Part shown: one piece after another, positions 41,291 through 49,205 of the stretch
Layout: the number at the start of each line of letters is the position of its first letter
Position numbering within the stretch: the stretch's first letter is position 1
Source of the DNA: JAWLHU01 sp049325315
GTDB lineage: Bacteria > Bacillota > Sulfobacillia > Symbiobacteriales > Symbiobacteriaceae
Length of the DNA: 64,000 nucleotides
Direction of reading: 5' to 3'
Assembly (NCBI GenBank): GCA_049325315.1
Contig: JBMONB010000132.1
Coordinates: forward strand, 3,561-67,560
The notes under the pieces: generated by a model
What the model was told of the DNA's origin: nothing
The model's input: only the letters and a program-made list of their open reading frames with translations
Database searches by the model: none
Made by a program: the position numbers and the translations under genes

Positions 41291-43042
41291 ATGGATCTAA
41301 CCTGCAAGATCGGCGGCGCGCAGGGGGAGGGGATCGACTCCATGGGCGAGGTCTTCGCCCTCACCCTCCACCGGGTCGGCTACTATATCTTCGCTCACCG
41401 CTACTACCAATCGCTGATCAAGGGCGGCCACACCAACTACAAGGTGCGGGCGGGAACGGGCCCCATGCAGAACCACGGCGACACCCTCGATATCCTGGTG
41501 GCGCTGGACGAGCTGACAATCCGGGAGAACGGCCACGAGCTGGCCCCGGGTTCGGTGCTGGTCTACGATGCGGCGCTGCCGGAGCCCACGGGACTCCCGG
41601 CGGGGGTCGTCCTCTGCCCGGTCCCCCTGGCCCAGATCGCCCGGGAGCTTGGCTCTCCGATCATCAAGAACGTGGTCGCCGTGGGCGCTGCCGCCGGCCT
41701 GCTGGGGCTGGGCACCGCCTCGGTGGCGGCGGTGCTGGAGGAGCGGTTCGCCGGCAAGGGCGACGAGGTGCTGGAGCTGAACCGGCGGGCGCTGGAGGCG
41801 GGGTCGGGTTATGTGACGGAGCGCGGCTGGCGCTCCCACCGGGGCCTGCCGCAGCTGGAGGAGGTCCCCCGGTCGCCCTCGCTCTTCATCTCGGGCAATG
41901 AGGCGATGGCGCTGGGCGCCGTGGCGGGCGGCTGCCGCTTCCTGGCGGCCTACCCGATCACCCCGGCCACCGAGATCATGTACCGGATGATCAAGCACCT
42001 CAAGGAGACCGGCGGGGCGGTGCTTCAGGCCGAAGATGAGCTGGCGGCCATTAACATGGCCATCGGGGCCGGCTACACGGGGGTCAGGGCGATGACCTCC
42101 ACATCGGGGCCGGGCTTCTCCCTCATGATGGAGGCGCTGGGACTGGCGGGCATCGCCGAGATCCCGGTGGTGATTGTAAACGTGCAGCGGGGCGGCCCCA
42201 GCACGGGGCTCCCGACCAAGACGGAGCAGGGCGACCTGAACGAGATGCTCTACGGGGCGCATGGCGATATTGAGCGGATCGTGCTGGCGCCATCCACCGT
42301 GGAGGAGTGCTTCCTCTTCGCCGCCGAGGCCTTCAACCTGGCCGAGCGGTTCCAGTGCCCGGTGATCCTCTCCTCCGACATGTACCTGGGCCAGTCCCGG
42401 GCCTCGTCGGACGGGCTGCCCTACGACGAGGTCGCCATCGAGCGCGGGGCGCTGCTCACGGCGGAGGACCTGGCCCAGACCGGGGCCAAGGAGTTCCGGC
42501 GGTACCGGGTGACCGAGTCGGGCATCTCGCCCCGCTCGATTCCCGGCCAGGCCAGCGGGCGGTACGTCGCCCTGGGCAACGAGCACGACGAACTGGGCTA
42601 CGAGATCGAGGACACGGCCACCCGCCTGGCCCAGGTGCAGAAGCGCCGGCGGAAGCTGGCTGGCTTTGACCCGCTCGGTCTGGGCCTGGAATATGAGGGA
42701 CCGGAGGAGCCGGAGATCCTGCTGGTGGGCTGGGGCTCCACCCGGGGCTCCATTGGCGAGGCCCGCCGCCAGCTGGCCGCCGAGGGAATCAAGACCGCCC
42801 ACATGCACCTGGGGCTGCTGGCCCCCTTTCCGACGGAGTGGGTCTCCCGCCACATGGCGCCCGCCCGGCGGGTGGTGGTGGTGGAGCAGGCGATCACCGG
42901 CCAGCTGGCAGCGCTGATCAAGCAGCACGTCGGCGGCCACGAGAAGATTCACAGCTACTGCAGGTATGACGGCACCCCCATCGTCCGTGCGGATGTGGTG
43001 GGCGCCTGCAAGGAGGTGCTGGCCAATGCTGTCGCTCGATAG
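41291..43042 (+). CDS. 2-oxoacid:acceptor oxidoreductase, fused gamma-alpha subunit
   Basis: 583 residues from the ATG at 41291 (AAAGGAGG upstream; an earlier ATG at 41258 lacks a site). Residues 1-185 are a gamma domain (CKIGGAQGEGIDSMGEVFA, YYQSLIKGGHTNYKVR) and the rest an alpha domain (ISGNEAMALGAVAGGCRFLAAYPITPATEI, TSTSGPGFSLMMEALG, GGPSTGLPTKTEQGDL). This fused form is typical of two-subunit KorAB enzymes of Gram-positive bacteria. Together with the beta subunit it oxidises a 2-oxoacid to acyl-CoA. It follows operator 3, tying it to the upstream regulon. Confidence 0.93.
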   Translation: MDLTCKIGGAQGEGIDSMGEVFALTLHRVGYYIFAHRYYQSLIKGGHTNYKVRAGTGPMQNHGDTLDILVALDELTIRENGHELAPGSVLVYDAALPEPTGLPAGVVLCPVPLAQIARELGSPIIKNVVAVGAAAGLLGLGTASVAAVLEERFAGKGDEVLELNRRALEAGSGYVTERGWRSHRGLPQLEEVPRSPSLFISGNEAMALGAVAGGCRFLAAYPITPATEIMYRMIKHLKETGGAVLQAEDELAAINMAIGAGYTGVRAMTSTSGPGFSLMMEALGLAGIAEIPVVIVNVQRGGPSTGLPTKTEQGDLNEMLYGAHGDIERIVLAPSTVEECFLFAAEAFNLAERFQCPVILSSDMYLGQSRASSDGLPYDEVAIERGALLTAEDLAQTGAKEFRRYRVTESGISPRSIPGQASGRYVALGNEHDELGYEIEDTATRLAQVQKRRRKLAGFDPLGLGLEYEGPEEPEILLVGWGSTRGSIGEARRQLAAEGIKTAHMHLGLLAPFPTEWVSRHMAPARRVVVVEQAITGQLAALIKQHVGGHEKIHSYCRYDGTPIVRADVVGACKEVLANAVAR

Positions 43043-43889
43043 CTACAAGGCCTCCCAGCGTCCCACCTGGTGCCCCGGCTGCGGCGATTTCGGCGTCATC
43101 GGCTCCCTGTCCAAGGCGGCCCTCAGCCTGTCTATCCCCCCGGCAGAGTTGGTGGTGGTCTCGGGCATCGGCTGCTCGGGCAAGATCTCGCAGCACTTCG
43201 GCGCCTACGGCATCCACACGCTGCACGGCCGGGTTCTGCCCACCGCCACGGCGGTGAAGGTGGCCAACCGGCGGCTCACCGTGGTGGCTGCCGGCGGCGA
43301 CGGCGACGGCTACGGCATCGGGGTCGGCCACTTTGTGCACGCCGCCCGCCGCAACGTGGACATTACCTACATGGTCATGGACAACCACATCTACGGCCTG
43401 ACCACCGGGCAGACATCGCCGGTGAGCGATTGCGGCATGCCCACCAAGACCCACCCGGACGGCGCCTTCGAGGAGCCGGTCCACCCGCTGGAGCTGGCGA
43501 TCGTCTCCGGCGCCACCTTCGTGGCCCAGGCCTTCGCCGGCGACCCTGCCGCCATGACCCGGATCATGGAGCAGGCGATCGCCCACCGGGGCTTCGCGCT
43601 GATCAACATCTTCAGCCCCTGCGTCACCTTCAATAAGAAGAACACCTACGCCTGGTACAAGGAGGTCCTGACCGACGTGGGCGCGGATTCCGCCTATGAT
43701 CCCGCCGACCGGTCCGCCGCCCTCTCCCGGATTCACGCCACTGGCGGCCTCCTGACCGGGGTGATCTACCGCACCGCCCGGCCGACCTACGAGGAGCAGC
43801 TGCCCGGCCTGCCGGAGCAGCCGCTGACCGAAGTGGACCTCTGGCTCGGCCGCAACCGGTTCAACCAGATGGTTCACGAGTTCCGGTGA
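43026..43889 (+). CDS. 2-oxoacid:acceptor oxidoreductase, beta subunit
   Basis: 287 residues; ATG at 43026 overlaps the alpha gene by 17 bases. TPP-enzyme signatures PTWCPGCGDFGVIGSLSKA, SGIGCSGKISQHF, HGRVLPTATAVKVA, GGDGDGYGIGVGHFVHAARRN, MDNHIYGLTTGQTSP. There is no separate ferredoxin-like subunit in this operon, in contrast to the four-subunit enzyme at 30-32.7 kb. Followed by a perfect terminator. Confidence 0.93.
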   Translation: MLSLDSYKASQRPTWCPGCGDFGVIGSLSKAALSLSIPPAELVVVSGIGCSGKISQHFGAYGIHTLHGRVLPTATAVKVANRRLTVVAAGGDGDGYGIGVGHFVHAARRNVDITYMVMDNHIYGLTTGQTSPVSDCGMPTKTHPDGAFEEPVHPLELAIVSGATFVAQAFAGDPAAMTRIMEQAIAHRGFALINIFSPCVTFNKKNTYAWYKEVLTDVGADSAYDPADRSAALSRIHATGGLLTGVIYRTARPTYEEQLPGLPEQPLTEVDLWLGRNRFNQMVHEFR

Positions 43890-43907
43890 CCCACGCCGAT
43901 CACGCGC

Positions 43908-43943
43908 GGGACCCGCCCTGACCTGGGCGGGTCCCTTCTTTTA
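43908..43943 (+). terminator. Rho-independent terminator of the second oxidoreductase operon
   Basis: Perfect 11-bp stem GGGACCCGCCC / GGGCGGGTCCC, 6-base loop, then TTCTTTTA. It ends at the convergent signal-peptidase stop. Confidence 0.92.
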
Positions 43944-44483
43944 GTCTACGGGCCCGATCCGGCCCAGGGGCCAGAACCGGAAGACGGCCCGGCTGTGGAC
44001 CGACTCGGCGTCCAGCAGCCCCCACAGGTGGCTGTCATAGCTGTGGTTCCGGTTATCGCCCAACACGAAGAGCCTCCCCTCCGGCACGGTCATGGGCGGC
44101 AGGGTGTAGCGGGGCGCCGCCAGGAGGTAGGGCTCCTCCAGCGGCACGCCGTCGATCAGCACCCGCCCGGCGCGCACCTCGACCGTTTCGCCCGGCAGGG
44201 CGATCACCCGCTTCAGGTAGTCGTCACCCAGCCCCAGGAACTCCCCCACATAGCCTGTCTCTGCCGCAAAGGGCGGCGAGAAGACCACGATATCCCCCCG
44301 CTTGGGGCCGGTGAAGCGGTAGAGAAGCTTCTCCGCCAGCAGCCGGTCGCCAGGAAGGACCGTCGGCGCCATCGACGGGGTGGGAACCTTTCGAGCCTCG
44401 GCCACCTCTGCCCGAATCACCAGTGCCAGGAGCAGGGCGACGAAGAGTTCGCGTCCCCAGTTCGCCAGGAACCGCTTCGTCAT
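43941..44483 (-). CDS. lepB: Signal peptidase I
   Basis: 180 residues; the ATG at 44483 has GGGGGAAT 8 bases upstream, earlier ATGs at 44489 and 44513 do not. One N-terminal membrane anchor (ELFVALLLALVIRAEVAEA), catalytic Ser37 in PTPSMAPT and catalytic Lys in DDYLKRVIALPGETVEV, then the GDNRNHSYDSH box. Cleaves signal peptides of exported proteins at the outer face of the membrane. Monocistronic. Confidence 0.95.
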   Translation of the reverse strand: MTKRFLANWGRELFVALLLALVIRAEVAEARKVPTPSMAPTVLPGDRLLAEKLLYRFTGPKRGDIVVFSPPFAAETGYVGEFLGLGDDYLKRVIALPGETVEVRAGRVLIDGVPLEEPYLLAAPRYTLPPMTVPEGRLFVLGDNRNHSYDSHLWGLLDAESVHSRAVFRFWPLGRIGPVD

Positions 44484-44591
44484 CAACATATTCCCCCACT
44501 TCAACCAATTCACCCGTTACGACGATGGCGCGGGGGGAGGGGATGCGGACTCGGCCCCGAGTGATGCGAACTTTTTGCCCCCTTCCATCGT

Positions 44592-44607
44592 CTATGACCT
44601 GTCATAG
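44592..44607. promoter_or_regulatory. Perfect inverted repeat upstream of the tandem acetyltransferase
   Basis: CTATGAC-CT-GTCATAG, a perfect 7-bp dyad 4 bases before the GGAGG of the next gene. Position and symmetry fit a repressor operator or a small hairpin over the ribosome site. Confidence 0.4.
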
Positions 44608-44625
44608 ATGGGAGGGGCTTTGGGG

Positions 44626-45567
44626 ATGTTTACCATTCGACCGTGTGAGACCCATGACTACGAGGCAATCGCCCGGATCCACAACGCCATTCAGCCGGAG
44701 CCGACCACCGCGCTCCAGCTGCAGCGCTCCGACGAGACGCTGCGCAGCCAGCCCGGCACGTCGCTGGCACGGCTGGTCGTGGAAGATCAAGGGGGCCAGG
44801 TGGTGGCCTACGGCTTCGCCGAGCGTGTGACCTGGCAGCCCCCCGGCCAGTGGTTTGTCAAGGCGATGGTGGCGCCCGGCGCCCGCCGCCGTGGAATCGG
44901 CAAGGCGCTCTACCAACAGGCCAGGCAGATCGCTGTCGAGGGCGGGGCGACCATGCTGGAGACCTGGGTCCGGGGGGAGGATCACGAGTCCCGTGCCTGG
45001 GCCGAGCGGCAGGGCTTTGTGCTTGACCGGGAGCGGACCGAGTCGGTCCTCGATCTGACCAACTTCGACCTGTCCCGCTTCGCCGGGGCGGTGGAGCGGG
45101 TGGAGGAGTCGGGCCTGCGGCTGGCGGTCCACACCGAGGTCGATGACGCCCTGCTCCGCCAGATCTGGGAGCTAGATGTCACCACCATGCCCGACGTGCC
45201 GATTGTTGAGCCCGACGAGACCCCGCCCACCTTCGAGGAGTACGAGCGGTACTGGCGCAACGAGGTCTCCGAGCGGGTTGTGGCCGGCTGCTTCGACGGC
45301 GACCGCCTGGTCAGCGTCTCGATCCTCCACCTGCCGCTGGTGGCCGGGGCCGGGGCTTACACCGGCTTCACCGGGACCTACCGGGAGTACCGCGGGCGGG
45401 GCGTCGCCCTGGCGGTGAAGCTGCTGACGATCCGGGAGGCAATCGCCCGGTCGGTCGCCCGCATGCGGACCAACAACGACCCCGACAACCCGCCGATGCT
45501 GGCGGTCAACGAGAAGCTCGGCTATCAGCTGATTCCCGGCCCCTGCCGGTACAAGATGCCGGTGTAA
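44626..45567 (+). CDS. GNAT acetyltransferase with two GNAT domains
   Basis: 313 residues from the ATG at 44626 (MFTIRPCETHDYEAIARIHN). The first GNAT domain (residues 1-150) has the acetyl-CoA loop VAPGARRRGIGKALYQQA; the second (165-313) has TGTYREYRGRGVALAVKLL and MLAVNEKLGYQLIPGPCRYK. The RGRG/RRGIG loops bind acetyl-CoA. Substrate unknown. Followed at 15 bases by a RimJ-type acetyltransferase. Confidence 0.88.
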   Translation: MFTIRPCETHDYEAIARIHNAIQPEPTTALQLQRSDETLRSQPGTSLARLVVEDQGGQVVAYGFAERVTWQPPGQWFVKAMVAPGARRRGIGKALYQQARQIAVEGGATMLETWVRGEDHESRAWAERQGFVLDRERTESVLDLTNFDLSRFAGAVERVEESGLRLAVHTEVDDALLRQIWELDVTTMPDVPIVEPDETPPTFEEYERYWRNEVSERVVAGCFDGDRLVSVSILHLPLVAGAGAYTGFTGTYREYRGRGVALAVKLLTIREAIARSVARMRTNNDPDNPPMLAVNEKLGYQLIPGPCRYKMPV

Positions 45568-45582
45568 GGGAGCGCAGCCGAT

Positions 45583-46125
45583 ATGGAGCTGACCGGTCAG
45601 CGGCTGAGATTGCGCCGCCCGTCCCAGGCCGATGTGGAGCCCCGGTTCCGGTGGTATAGTGACCCGGAGGTGACCCGCTACCTGCCCCTGGCCGGCAAGG
45701 CGTCGATCCCGAAAGAGGAGATCGCCGCGTACATCGCCCGGGTCTCGAGCAGCGAACGCCCTGTGCTCGACTTCAGCATCGACCTGCTTGACGGGACCCC
45801 CATCGGCGCCTGCAGCCTGCGGGAGTTCGACAGGGCGAACCGGGCCGAGGTCAGCCTCATCATCGGCGAACGGTCGGCCTGGGGCTGCGGCTACGCCCTG
45901 GAGTCGATGCGCCTGCTGGTCAACCACGGGTTTGCTGACCTCGGCCTCCACAGCCTCTGGCTGGTGGTCCGTGCCGACAATCACCGGGCCGTGACGCTCT
46001 ACGAGCGCCTGGGCTTCAAGCACGATGGCGTCATGCGGGCCTCCGCCCTGGTGGACGGCGTCTACTACGACAAGTACCTCATGAGCGTTCTGGCCGGCGA
46101 ATGGTCCGGCGGAGTGGGTAGCTGA
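45583..46125 (+). CDS. GNAT acetyltransferase, RimJ/RimL type
   Basis: 180 residues: LTGQRLRLRRPSQADVEPRFRWYSDPEVTRYLPL, GACSLREFDRANRAEVSLIIGERSAWGCGYALESMRLLVNHGF and LRADNHRAVTLYERLGFKHDG-type end (here VVRADNHRAVTLYERLGF). Such proteins acetylate protein N-termini or small amines. Second gene of a two-gene unit ending in a hairpin. Confidence 0.88.
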   Translation: MELTGQRLRLRRPSQADVEPRFRWYSDPEVTRYLPLAGKASIPKEEIAAYIARVSSSERPVLDFSIDLLDGTPIGACSLREFDRANRAEVSLIIGERSAWGCGYALESMRLLVNHGFADLGLHSLWLVVRADNHRAVTLYERLGFKHDGVMRASALVDGVYYDKYLMSVLAGEWSGGVGS

Positions 46126-46133
46126 CGAAGAGA

Positions 46134-46160
46134 GGCGAGACCTGCGTAGGGTCTCGCCTT
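46134..46160. terminator. Bidirectional-looking hairpin after the acetyltransferase pair
   Basis: Perfect GGCGAGACC / GGTCTCGCC stem with a 7-base loop; weak T-rich tails on both strands (TTCAGTCTG; TCTCTTCG). Confidence 0.6.
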
Positions 46161-46626
46161 CAGTCTGATTTCCTAAGCTCCATCATGATGCCCTCTGCCA
46201 CATGAATAGGCGCCGATTCTTTCACGCCGGCGGAGGACCAGATTGCCGCCCACTGTGAGGTTCCGCTGGAAATTCCCATCACACTTTGGGGACGTGTGGG
46301 GGAATTCTCGCTGAATCGCTGAAGAACGGGTCCAATCAGGCCAATGAGCCACCGTTTTCCGCTTGATTTTCCCAAACTGCCGCCTCTGAAACCAAAAACA
46401 CCGATCTCAGGTGGCGATCAGCCCCTTCATTCACGTGATTCCACGACGAATTCCCTCCCGCATCGAACGGCATCCGGGAAAAGATGGCGGAACCCACGAT
46501 TTGCCATTGTCCGGGCAGTCTACGAGCATGAGGGCGAAGCCTACTCGCCTGAGTGGCGACCAGTGCTGCCTGCGGTTGAGGCTCGGTAGACGGAGCCCCT
46601 GGTACCGCTTGCTGTACATCTCTTTC
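46160..46626 (-). pseudogene. Gene remnant or non-coding stretch
   Basis: 467 bases with no complete convincing gene. On the minus strand a frame without a good start or ribosome site ends at 46160 right against the hairpin (IGVFGFRGGSLGKSSGKRWLIGL... to HVAEGIMMELRKSD). On the plus strand a short open stretch ends at 46589 (NPRFAIVRAVYEHEGEAYSPEWRP). Either may be the tail of a decayed gene; I recognise neither. Confidence 0.35.
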
Positions 46627-47124
46627 TTACCGCTTCGCATGCGGAATCGAGACCACCTGGTACTCGCTCCCCCGCCGGAGCTTGGCGATGTAGAGAATCT
46701 GCCCCACATGCTCCGCCATGTGGGTGGCCACCGTGAAGAGCACATCCAGCACGGTGACGGTCCGGTTCCGAATCTGCTGGGGCTCATCGAGCCGGTCGGG
46801 GCTCAGGGCGGCAAGCACACCGTCTGCCTCGTCGACGGCGCTCTGCCACAGGGCCAGCACCTGATCCCGGGTGAGCGGCGTCCGCTCGTTGAACTCGGCG
46901 TCGCGGTCCCGGGTGTCCGGGGCGCCGGCAATGCCGGCGGTCAGCCGCTGCTTCAGGTTGCCGGCCAGGTGGATCACCAGGTTGGCGATGGCGTTGGACT
47001 CCTCGTTGGGTCGCCAGTTGACATCGGCGTCGTCCAGCTGATGAATCGCCTCCGCTGCCCGCCGGTGCAGCTCGCGGAGCTTGTCGCGGTGCATCGCGAT
47101 TAACGGCGCATCACGCTCTGCCAT
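46627..47124 (-). CDS. DinB-family protein
   Basis: 165 residues; ATG at 47124 has AGGAGGGAG upstream, while the longer frame would run into the permease gene. Four-helix DinB/YfiT features: HRDKLRELHRRAAEAIHQLDDADVNWRPNEESNAIANLVIHLAGNLKQRL, then LFTVATHMAEHVGQILYIAKLRRG. Histidines in LVIHLAGN and THMAEHVGQ match the family's metal triad. DinB proteins are often thiol-transferase-like or stress-related; no specific role can be assigned. Last gene after the OppBC pair. Confidence 0.88.
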   Translation of the reverse strand: MAERDAPLIAMHRDKLRELHRRAAEAIHQLDDADVNWRPNEESNAIANLVIHLAGNLKQRLTAGIAGAPDTRDRDAEFNERTPLTRDQVLALWQSAVDEADGVLAALSPDRLDEPQQIRNRTVTVLDVLFTVATHMAEHVGQILYIAKLRRGSEYQVVSIPHAKR

Positions 47125-47135
47125 GAAACTCCCTC

Positions 47136-48041
47136 CTATTGGTTGAGCCGTGGGTCCAGGGCGTCTCGCAGCCCGTCGCCCAGCAGGTTGAAGCCGAGCA
47201 CCACCAGCATGATCGCCAGGCCGGGGAAGGTCATCAGGTGAGGGGCGGAAAAGACGAAGGTCCGCGACTTCTGCAGCATGGTGCCCCACTCGGGGATGTT
47301 GGGCGGGGCGCCCAGCCCCAGGAAGCCCAGCGCCGCCGCCGAGAGGATCGCCGAGGCGATCTGCAGCGACGACTGCACGAAGATCGGGGCCAGCACGTTG
47401 GGCAGCAGGTGGCGGGCGAGAATCCGCTGGTCACGCCCGCCCGCAGCCCGGGCCGCGGTAATATAGTCCTCCTCCCGGAGGGCCATGACAGAGCCGCGCA
47501 CCAGGCGGGCGTAGGTGGGGACCGAGACCAGCCCTACGGCGATCATCGCCGTGGTCAGCCCCGGGGGAATCACCCCCAGCAGTTGATAGGCGCCCAGGAA
47601 GGGGCCCAGAAAGGCGGTCAGAAAGATCGCCAGCAGAATCGACGGGAAGGCCAGCATGATATCGACCAGCCAGGAGATGGCCAGATCCACCGGGCCGCCG
47701 TAGTAGCCGGCGATCAGCCCCAGCGGCACCCCGATCATCAGCCCGATGCAGACCGAGATGATGCCGATCACCACCGAGAGGCGGGCGCCGTAGAGCATGC
47801 GGGAGAGCAGGTCACGGCCCAGGTCGTCGTTGCCGAGCCAGAACTGGGCCGAGGGCCCCTTCAGCGCCATGGCGAGGTTGGCCTTCTCCGGGTCGTGCGG
47901 GGCGAGCCACGGGGCGAAGAGGGCGATGAAGACGAAGACAGAGACCACCGCCAGGCCAAAGAGGGCGGTGCGGGAACTACGCAGGCGGCGCCAGGTCCGG
48001 GCGAGCCCCTGCGGAGCGGGCGTGGCTGCAGCGCTGGTCAT
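47136..48041 (-). CDS. ABC transporter permease, OppC/DppC type
   Basis: 301 residues, six helices. FGLAVVSVFVFIALFAPWLAPHDP, FWLGNDDLGRDLLSRMLYGARLS (family motif) and the EAA loop EEDYITAARAAGGRDQRILARHLLPN. Pairs with the upstream OppB gene. No binding protein or ATPase lies next to them in this window, so the rest of the transporter must be elsewhere. Confidence 0.92.
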   Translation of the reverse strand: MTSAAATPAPQGLARTWRRLRSSRTALFGLAVVSVFVFIALFAPWLAPHDPEKANLAMALKGPSAQFWLGNDDLGRDLLSRMLYGARLSVVIGIISVCIGLMIGVPLGLIAGYYGGPVDLAISWLVDIMLAFPSILLAIFLTAFLGPFLGAYQLLGVIPPGLTTAMIAVGLVSVPTYARLVRGSVMALREEDYITAARAAGGRDQRILARHLLPNVLAPIFVQSSLQIASAILSAAALGFLGLGAPPNIPEWGTMLQKSRTFVFSAPHLMTFPGLAIMLVVLGFNLLGDGLRDALDPRLNQ

Positions 48042-48052
48042 GGGCTCCCTCC

Positions 48053-48994
48053 TCAGGCGTACCGGATGCGGGGGTCGAGGTAGCCGTAGAGCAGGTCGAC
48101 CACCAGGTTGACCAGCACAAAGGCGCTGGTGATAAAGAGCACGGTCCCCTGCACCACCGGGTAGTCACGGTTCAGAATGGCGTCCACCAGCAGCCGCCCG
48201 ATGCCGGGCCAGGTGAAGACCGTCTCGGTGAGCACGGCGCCGCCCAGCAGGTTGCCCACCTGCAGCCCCATGGTGGTGACCACCGGGATCAGGGCGTTGC
48301 GCAGGGCGTGTTTGAAGATCACCACCTGCTCGCTGAGCCCCTTGGCCCGGGCGGTGCGGATATACTCCTTCTGCAGGACCTCCAGCATGGAGGAGCGGGT
48401 CATGCGGGCGATGATCGCCATGGAGTAGGCCGCCAGGGTGAGCGAGGGCATCACCAGGTGGAGCCAGGTACCGGTCCCCGTCGGGGGGAAGATCGGCCCC
48501 GTGCCCAGCCATTTGGGCAGGGTGATCGAGAAGAAGAGCATCAGTAGAAAGCCGAGCCAGAAGACCGGAATCGAGACGCCGATCAGGGCGGCCACCATGG
48601 AGGCGTTGTCGAAGAGCGAGTTGCGTCGGGTGGCGGAGACCACCCCGGCCCCGATGCCCAGAACCGAGGCCACGGCGAGGGCGGCGAAGGTGAGCTTCAC
48701 CGTGTTGGGCAGCCGCAGGCCGATCTCCCGGGAGACCCGGTCGTTGGTCCGGATCGACCGGCCCAGGTCGCCCTGCACCGCCTTGCGCAGGAAGATCCCA
48801 TACTGCACGTGCAGCGGCCGGTCGAGCCCCAGCTCCCGGACCACCTGGGCCCGGAGGGCGGGCGTGGCCGTCTCCCCGACGATGGTCGAGACCGGATCGC
48901 CGGGCGCCAGGCGCACAGCGGCAAAGACCAGGAACGAGGCGCCGATCAGGACCGGAATGATGGCCAGCAGCTTGCGAATCACGTAGCGGCGCAC
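48053..48994 (-). CDS. ABC transporter permease, OppB/DppB type
   Basis: 313 residues from GTG at 48994 with AGGGGG 7 bases upstream; the longer frame to 49219 has no ribosome site. First helix YVIRKLLAIIPVLIGASFLVFAAVRLAPGDP, family motif LGLDRPLHVQYGIFLRKAVQGDLGRSI and EAA loop YIRTARAKGLSEQVVIFKHALRNALIP. Eleven bases before the OppC gene. Confidence 0.92.
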   Translation of the reverse strand: MRRYVIRKLLAIIPVLIGASFLVFAAVRLAPGDPVSTIVGETATPALRAQVVRELGLDRPLHVQYGIFLRKAVQGDLGRSIRTNDRVSREIGLRLPNTVKLTFAALAVASVLGIGAGVVSATRRNSLFDNASMVAALIGVSIPVFWLGFLLMLFFSITLPKWLGTGPIFPPTGTGTWLHLVMPSLTLAAYSMAIIARMTRSSMLEVLQKEYIRTARAKGLSEQVVIFKHALRNALIPVVTTMGLQVGNLLGGAVLTETVFTWPGIGRLLVDAILNRDYPVVQGTVLFITSAFVLVNLVVDLLYGYLDPRIRYA

Positions 48995-49205
48995 GTGCCA
49001 ACCCCCTCGGCGGAGCGACCGGGGCCGTCCCTCCAACCTGTACTGGAAAGCGTGATTTCGGTGAATGGGTCCATTTTTCCTTCGGAGCGAGAAGTACGGC
49101 AGTGAATACTTTTCGGTAAGGTTTGTTCTTCCAAGCAGGGAGAAAGCGGGGGCTCCACGAACGAAAAGACCCATTCCCTTTACAGCGAGAGGTGAAACCC
49201 AGACG

